Assembly (NCBI RefSeq): GCF_024211255.1
Contig: NZ_JAMLDY010000005.1
Span: 155,915 to 219,914, forward strand
Direction of reading: 5' to 3'
DNA from: Sphingomonas liriopis
Lineage (GTDB): Bacteria > Pseudomonadota > Alphaproteobacteria > Sphingomonadales > Sphingomonadaceae
DNA length: 64,000 nucleotides
Part shown: positions 60,849 to 64,000 of the stretch, one piece after another
Layout: every line of letters starts with the position of its first letter
Position numbering within the stretch: the stretch's first letter is position 1
Made by a program: the position numbers and the translations under genes
The notes under the pieces: generated by a model
Told to the model about the DNA's origin: nothing
What the model saw: the letters and a program-made list of their open reading frames with translations, nothing else
Database searches by the model: none

Positions 60849-61733
60849 ATGCGCAGACTGCCGCCGCTCGGCGCGATCGAGGCGTTCGTCCAGGTCGCGC
60901 GACTGGGATCGGTCAAGGCCGCCGCCACCGAACTCGCGCTCTCCGCCCCCGCGCTCAGCCGCCGCGTGCAGAGCCTCGAACGCTTCATCGACCGCCCGCT
61001 GTTCGAACGCCGGCATCAGGCGATGGTGCTCAACGCCGACGGCGAACGCCTGCTCGGCCAGATCGCACCGGTGCTCGACAGCCTGTCCGACGCGGTCGAG
61101 GCAATGACCGGGACGGTCGAGGTGTTGCGGCTGCGGCTCGGCATCCTGCCGCTGTTCGCCTCGCAGCGCCTGTTCCCGCGGCTGGGCGAGTTGCGCGCGG
61201 CGCATCCCGAACTGCACCTCGACATCGACACCGCCGGCCATGGCGTCGCGCGGCTGGGCGAAGGGCTCGACGCGGTGATCGCCTTGTCGCGCGAGATCGA
61301 ACCGACGCTCTACGCCAAGCGGCTCGACCGCAATTCGGTCTATGTCATCGGCGCCAAGACCTTGCTCGACGGCCCCGACCCGGTGACGCGCCCCGAACAG
61401 CTCGCCGGCCTCACCGCGCTGATCCACCGCGAGATGCCCGACACCTTCACCGCGTGGCGCGAATCGGCGGGAGTGCACGACGTCGAGCCGCTGGCGATCG
61501 ACTATTTCGATTCGGGCGCGCTGATGCTGGAGGCGGCGGCACAGGGCCTCGGCGTCGCCTTCATGCACGAAAGCCATTTCCAGGACGCCCGCGACCCGCG
61601 GCTGGTGCGCCTGTTCGATATCGTCGTGGAAAGCCCGTACAGCTACTGGTTCGTCTGCCGCCCCCGGGCGCTGCAGCAGCGCCCGGTGCGGATGTTCCAC
61701 GACTGGCTGATCCGGACATTGGGGGAGGTGTGA
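60849..61733 (+). CDS. LysR family transcriptional regulator
   Basis: Two hundred and ninety-four residues. N-terminal winged helix-turn-helix ('LGAIEAFVQVARLGSVKAAATELALSAPALSRRVQSLE', residues 7-45) and a C-terminal substrate-binding domain starting 'LRLGILPLFASQRLFPRLGEL'. A good ggaggagg site precedes ATG 60849. It resembles GcvA-like regulators. The target is unknown. Divergent from the small RNA and cdc48. Confidence 0.88.
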   Translation: MRRLPPLGAIEAFVQVARLGSVKAAATELALSAPALSRRVQSLERFIDRPLFERRHQAMVLNADGERLLGQIAPVLDSLSDAVEAMTGTVEVLRLRLGILPLFASQRLFPRLGELRAAHPELHLDIDTAGHGVARLGEGLDAVIALSREIEPTLYAKRLDRNSVYVIGAKTLLDGPDPVTRPEQLAGLTALIHREMPDTFTAWRESAGVHDVEPLAIDYFDSGALMLEAAAQGLGVAFMHESHFQDARDPRLVRLFDIVVESPYSYWFVCRPRALQQRPVRMFHDWLIRTLGEV

Positions 61734-61745
61734 CCTTCCCTTTTT

Positions 61746-61773
61746 CGTCATCCCGGCGAACGCCGGGATGACG
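61746..61773. repeat. Single-hairpin palindromic repeat (GTCATCCC family)
   Basis: Perfect hairpin cgtcatcccggcg / cgccgggatgacg with an aa centre, between the convergent LysR and cyclophilin genes, preceded by a run of Ts. It probably ends transcripts in both directions. Confidence 0.8.
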
Positions 61774-61786
61774 GTGGTACAGGCGA

Positions 61787-62242
61787 TTACTCGGCGCGCG
61801 CCTTGACGATCTTCCCCGGCGAACGCGGCGGTTCGCCCTTGGGCAGCGCGTCGATCAGCTCCATGCCGTCGGTCACTTCGCCCCAGACGGTGTACTGGTT
61901 GTCGAGGAAGCGCGCGTCGTCGAACACGATGAAGAACTGGCTGTTCGCCGAATTGGGATCGCTGGTCCGCGCCATCGAGCACACGCCGCGCACGTGCGGC
62001 TCCTTGCTGAATTCCTGCTTCAGGTTCGGCTTGTCCGACCCGCTGGTGCCGGTGCCGGTGGGATCGCCGCCCTGCGCCATGAAGCCCGGGATCACGCGAT
62101 GGAACACGACGCCGTCGTAGAAGCCTTCGTTGGCCAGCTCGCCGATGCGCGCGACGTGGTTGGGCGCAAGATCGGGGCGCAGCTTGATCGTGACGTCGCC
62201 GTCGTCGAGCGTGAGTGTCAGCGTGTTGAACGTATCGGCCAT
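61787..62242 (-). CDS. Cyclophilin-type peptidyl-prolyl isomerase
   Basis: One hundred and fifty-one residues. 'GVVFHRVIPGFMAQGGDPTGTG', 'RGVCSMARTSDPNSANSQFFIVF' and 'YTVWGEVTDGMELID' make a complete cyclophilin active site. No signal peptide, so it acts in the cytoplasm. ATG 62242. Confidence 0.93.
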   Translation of the reverse strand: MADTFNTLTLTLDDGDVTIKLRPDLAPNHVARIGELANEGFYDGVVFHRVIPGFMAQGGDPTGTGTSGSDKPNLKQEFSKEPHVRGVCSMARTSDPNSANSQFFIVFDDARFLDNQYTVWGEVTDGMELIDALPKGEPPRSPGKIVKARAE

Positions 62243-62368
62243 GGTCAATCCTTTGATGGTTGCGCCGCAATTAGTGTCGGACAGGGCGAAGGGCAAATGC
62301 ACGAGGGTGGCCATTCGTGCCGCAGCGCGATAGACGCGCCGCGATACACGCGGGCAAGGAGGCAGCGA

Positions 62369-63772
62369 GTGAGCGAGACCGAGCTTCACGAAGCCCCCGC
62401 CACCGAACAGGACGAGCTGGACGAGGACGACCGCCTCCGCCCCGAGTTCGTCGACGCGGTGCTCGACGCGGTGCGCGACGGCGACGACGAGGCGGCGCGC
62501 GCGCTGGTCGAGCCGCTGCATCCCGCCGACATCGCCGACCTGTTCGAGCTGACCCCGCACGAGGATCGCGGCCGCCTCGCCACGGCGCTGAAGGACCTGC
62601 TCGACGCCGACGTCTTCGCGGAGATGAACGATTACGTCCGCGAGGACCTGATCGACGCGCTGACCCCGACGCAGGTCGCCGACCTCGCCTCCGAGCTCGA
62701 CACCGACGACGCGGTCGCGATCATCGAGGACATGGACGAGGCGGAGCAGCGCGCGGTGCTGCGCGCGCTCGACCCCGACGATCGCGCCGCGATCGAGGAG
62801 GCCTTGTCCTACCCCGAGGAATCCGCCGGCCGCCTGATGCAGCGCGAGCTGATCGCGGTGCCCGATCACTGGACCGTCGGCGACGCGATCGACTTCCTGC
62901 GCCAACACGAGGAACTGACCACCGATTTCTGGGAGATCTTCGTCGTCGATGCCGGCCATCACCCGGTCGGCACCTGCCAATTGTCGTGGATCCTGCGCAC
63001 GCCGGGCAACATCGCCATCGCCGACGTGATGAAGCGCGAACAGACGCTGATCCCGGTCGACATGGACCAGGAGGAGGTCGCGCTCCGCTTCCAGAAATAC
63101 GCGCTCATCAGCGCCGCGGTGGTCGACTCGGCCAACCGCCTCGTCGGCATGATCACCGTCGACGACATCGTCCACATCATCCAGCAGGAGGCGGGCGAAG
63201 ACGTGCTGCGCCTGTCGGGCGCGGGCGAAGGCGACATCAACGAACCGATCCGCTTCACGGTGCGCACCCGCATCGCCTGGCTGGTCGTCAATCTGGGCGC
63301 GACGATCCTGTCCGCCTCGGTCGTCGGCGTCTTCCAGGGCGAGATCGCGCGCTTCGCGCTGCTCGCCGCGCTGATGCCGATCGTCTCGGCCTTGGGCGGC
63401 AACGCGGGCACGCAGACGCTCGCCGTCGTCGTCCGCGCGCTCGCCACCAACCAGCTGACCAGCTCCAACACCTTGCGCATGCTGATGCGCGAATTCCAGA
63501 TCGCTTTGTGCAACGGCGTCGCATTGGGCGGGGTCGGTGCGATCGGCAGCTACCTGATCCTCGGTCATCTGCAGCTGTCGATCGTCTTCGCGGTGGCGAT
63601 GATGATCAACAGCCTCGTCGCGGGGCTGGTGGGCGTGATCGTGCCGGTCGCGCTCGACAAGGCCAACGTCGACCCCGCGGTGTCCTCCGCGGTGTTCGTG
63701 ACGACCGCGACCGACGTGATGGGCTTCTTCTCGTTCCTGGGCCTCGCGTCGCTGTGGGGCCTGAGCGGCTAA
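62369..63772 (+). CDS. mgtE: Magnesium transporter MgtE
   Basis: Four hundred and sixty-seven residues from GTG 62369 behind a near-perfect aaggagg site. Acidic N-domain (about 1-145), two CBS domains (about 150-270, 'TPGNIAIADVMKREQTLIPVDMD') and five membrane segments with 'MPIVSALGGNAGTQTLAVVVRAL', the selectivity region. Mg2+ binding to the N and CBS domains closes the channel in family members. Confidence 0.93.
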   Translation: MSETELHEAPATEQDELDEDDRLRPEFVDAVLDAVRDGDDEAARALVEPLHPADIADLFELTPHEDRGRLATALKDLLDADVFAEMNDYVREDLIDALTPTQVADLASELDTDDAVAIIEDMDEAEQRAVLRALDPDDRAAIEEALSYPEESAGRLMQRELIAVPDHWTVGDAIDFLRQHEELTTDFWEIFVVDAGHHPVGTCQLSWILRTPGNIAIADVMKREQTLIPVDMDQEEVALRFQKYALISAAVVDSANRLVGMITVDDIVHIIQQEAGEDVLRLSGAGEGDINEPIRFTVRTRIAWLVVNLGATILSASVVGVFQGEIARFALLAALMPIVSALGGNAGTQTLAVVVRALATNQLTSSNTLRMLMREFQIALCNGVALGGVGAIGSYLILGHLQLSIVFAVAMMINSLVAGLVGVIVPVALDKANVDPAVSSAVFVTTATDVMGFFSFLGLASLWGLSG

Positions 63773-63797
63773 AACGAAGGCCTCACCCCACCTCCTC

Positions 63798-63890
63798 CGT
63801 CACCCCGGACTTGTTCCGGGGTCCACTCTGCGGCGGGGCGCACGGCATCGAACTGGAAGCGATACGCCTGCGGACCCGTGGACCCCCCTG
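63798..63890. repeat. Interrupted palindromic repeat (GTCACCCC family)
   Basis: The left arm cgtcaccccggacttgttcc and the first bases of the right arm (cgtggaccc) are present, as in 19357-19464, but the expected ggaacaagtccggggtgac end is missing. At about 63890 it changes to unrelated sequence leading into an IS30-like gene, so the element was split by insertion. Confidence 0.7.
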
Positions 63891-64000
63891 AGTTCACAAA
63901 CGAAGTGCAACACCTGAGACAGGTGCTGCTATGTCGACCTATCGCCAGCTATCGCTTGAAGAACGATGTTCGATTGCCCGGCTTCATGAAGCCGGGCATT
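63891..64000 (+). mobile_element. IS30-like insertion sequence, left end, cut by window edge
   Basis: Starts where the palindrome at 63798 breaks off. The first bases (ctgagttcacaaacgaagtg) are a candidate terminal inverted repeat, followed 20 bases later by the transposase start. The exact end cannot be fixed without the right terminus. Confidence 0.7.
63931..64000 (+). CDS. IS30 family transposase, N-terminal fragment
   Basis: Only 23 residues are visible, 'MSTYRQLSLEERCSIARLHE' and onward, the start of the IS30 helix-turn-helix ('YxQLSxEER'). The gene runs off the right edge, so whether it is intact cannot be told. Confidence 0.78.
   Translation, partial: MSTYRQLSLEERCSIARLHEAGH

Overview
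The window is a 64 kb piece of a high-GC alphaproteobacterial chromosome, most likely a sphingomonad (Sphingomonas or a close relative). The evidence is the SciP (DUF1153) cell-cycle regulator, a serC-serA-hisZ-purA gene line with a structured serC leader, a Cdc48-type AAA ATPase, the fabI/aroC neighbourhood, and many short palindromic repeats between genes. No phage, plasmid or CRISPR signature is visible. The only classical mobile element is the first part of an IS30-like insertion sequence at the right edge.

Layout. 1-2839: tail of a SIMPL protein, a GlsB-type membrane protein, sciP, mnmA and a small UvrB/C-motif protein. 2921-6451: ligD and ku, a two-gene non-homologous end-joining system. 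6682-9007: pdxH, a cation efflux gene and a PhzF gene, start-stop coupled. 9164-12561: an ATP-grasp/alpha-E fusion coupled to a transglutaminase, a predicted peptide-ligase system. 12711-17839: DnaJ-like, BrkB-like, fabI, a DUF4160/DUF2442 pair, aroC and a Thr/Gly-rich secreted protein. 17905-23904 (minus): purA, hisZ, a DUF559 nuclease cassette bounded by inverted repeats, serA and serC. 24048-28333: extensin-like lipoprotein, LOG-family protein, membrane cytochrome c, pheA and a TonB-like protein.

28423-37221 is the most distinctive part. It holds a HAD-IB phosphatase, a MobA-like nucleotidyltransferase, a protein resembling mitochondrial Tam41 (CDP-diacylglycerol synthase), a lipid kinase, a polysaccharide-type flippase, a CDP-alcohol phosphatidyltransferase, a TagF-like glycerophosphotransferase, a LicC-like cytidylyltransferase and a DUF4126 protein. 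Together these look like a self-contained route that phosphorylates a lipid, activates it with CTP, attaches a phospho-alcohol headgroup, and exports or extends it. The product cannot be read from sequence and I know of no description of this set.

37292-47361: a 2-hydroxyacid dehydrogenase, rlmN with an upstream NYN-domain gene behind a structured leader, an IalB-like secreted protein, a histidine phosphatase, an outer-membrane barrel, dnaN, an SGNH hydrolase and bioF-bioD-bioA. 47584-55398: a divergent sugar-acid island (transporter, dgoK, dgoA, FAH-family dehydratase and galactose/arabinose dehydrogenase facing galM and an IlvD/Edd dehydratase). It fits oxidative D-galactose use, probably shared with L-arabinose. 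55763-63772: rlmE, ppx/gppA, tRNA-Gln(CUG), a cupin, cdc48, a probable small RNA, a LysR regulator, a cyclophilin and mgtE. 63798-64000: an IS30-like element that has landed inside a palindromic repeat.

The palindromic repeats fall into several families. One copy lies in frame inside ligD, one family frames the DUF559 gene, and two copies form giant hairpins more than 200 bp long. Motif positions come from reading the translations. No database search was possible.
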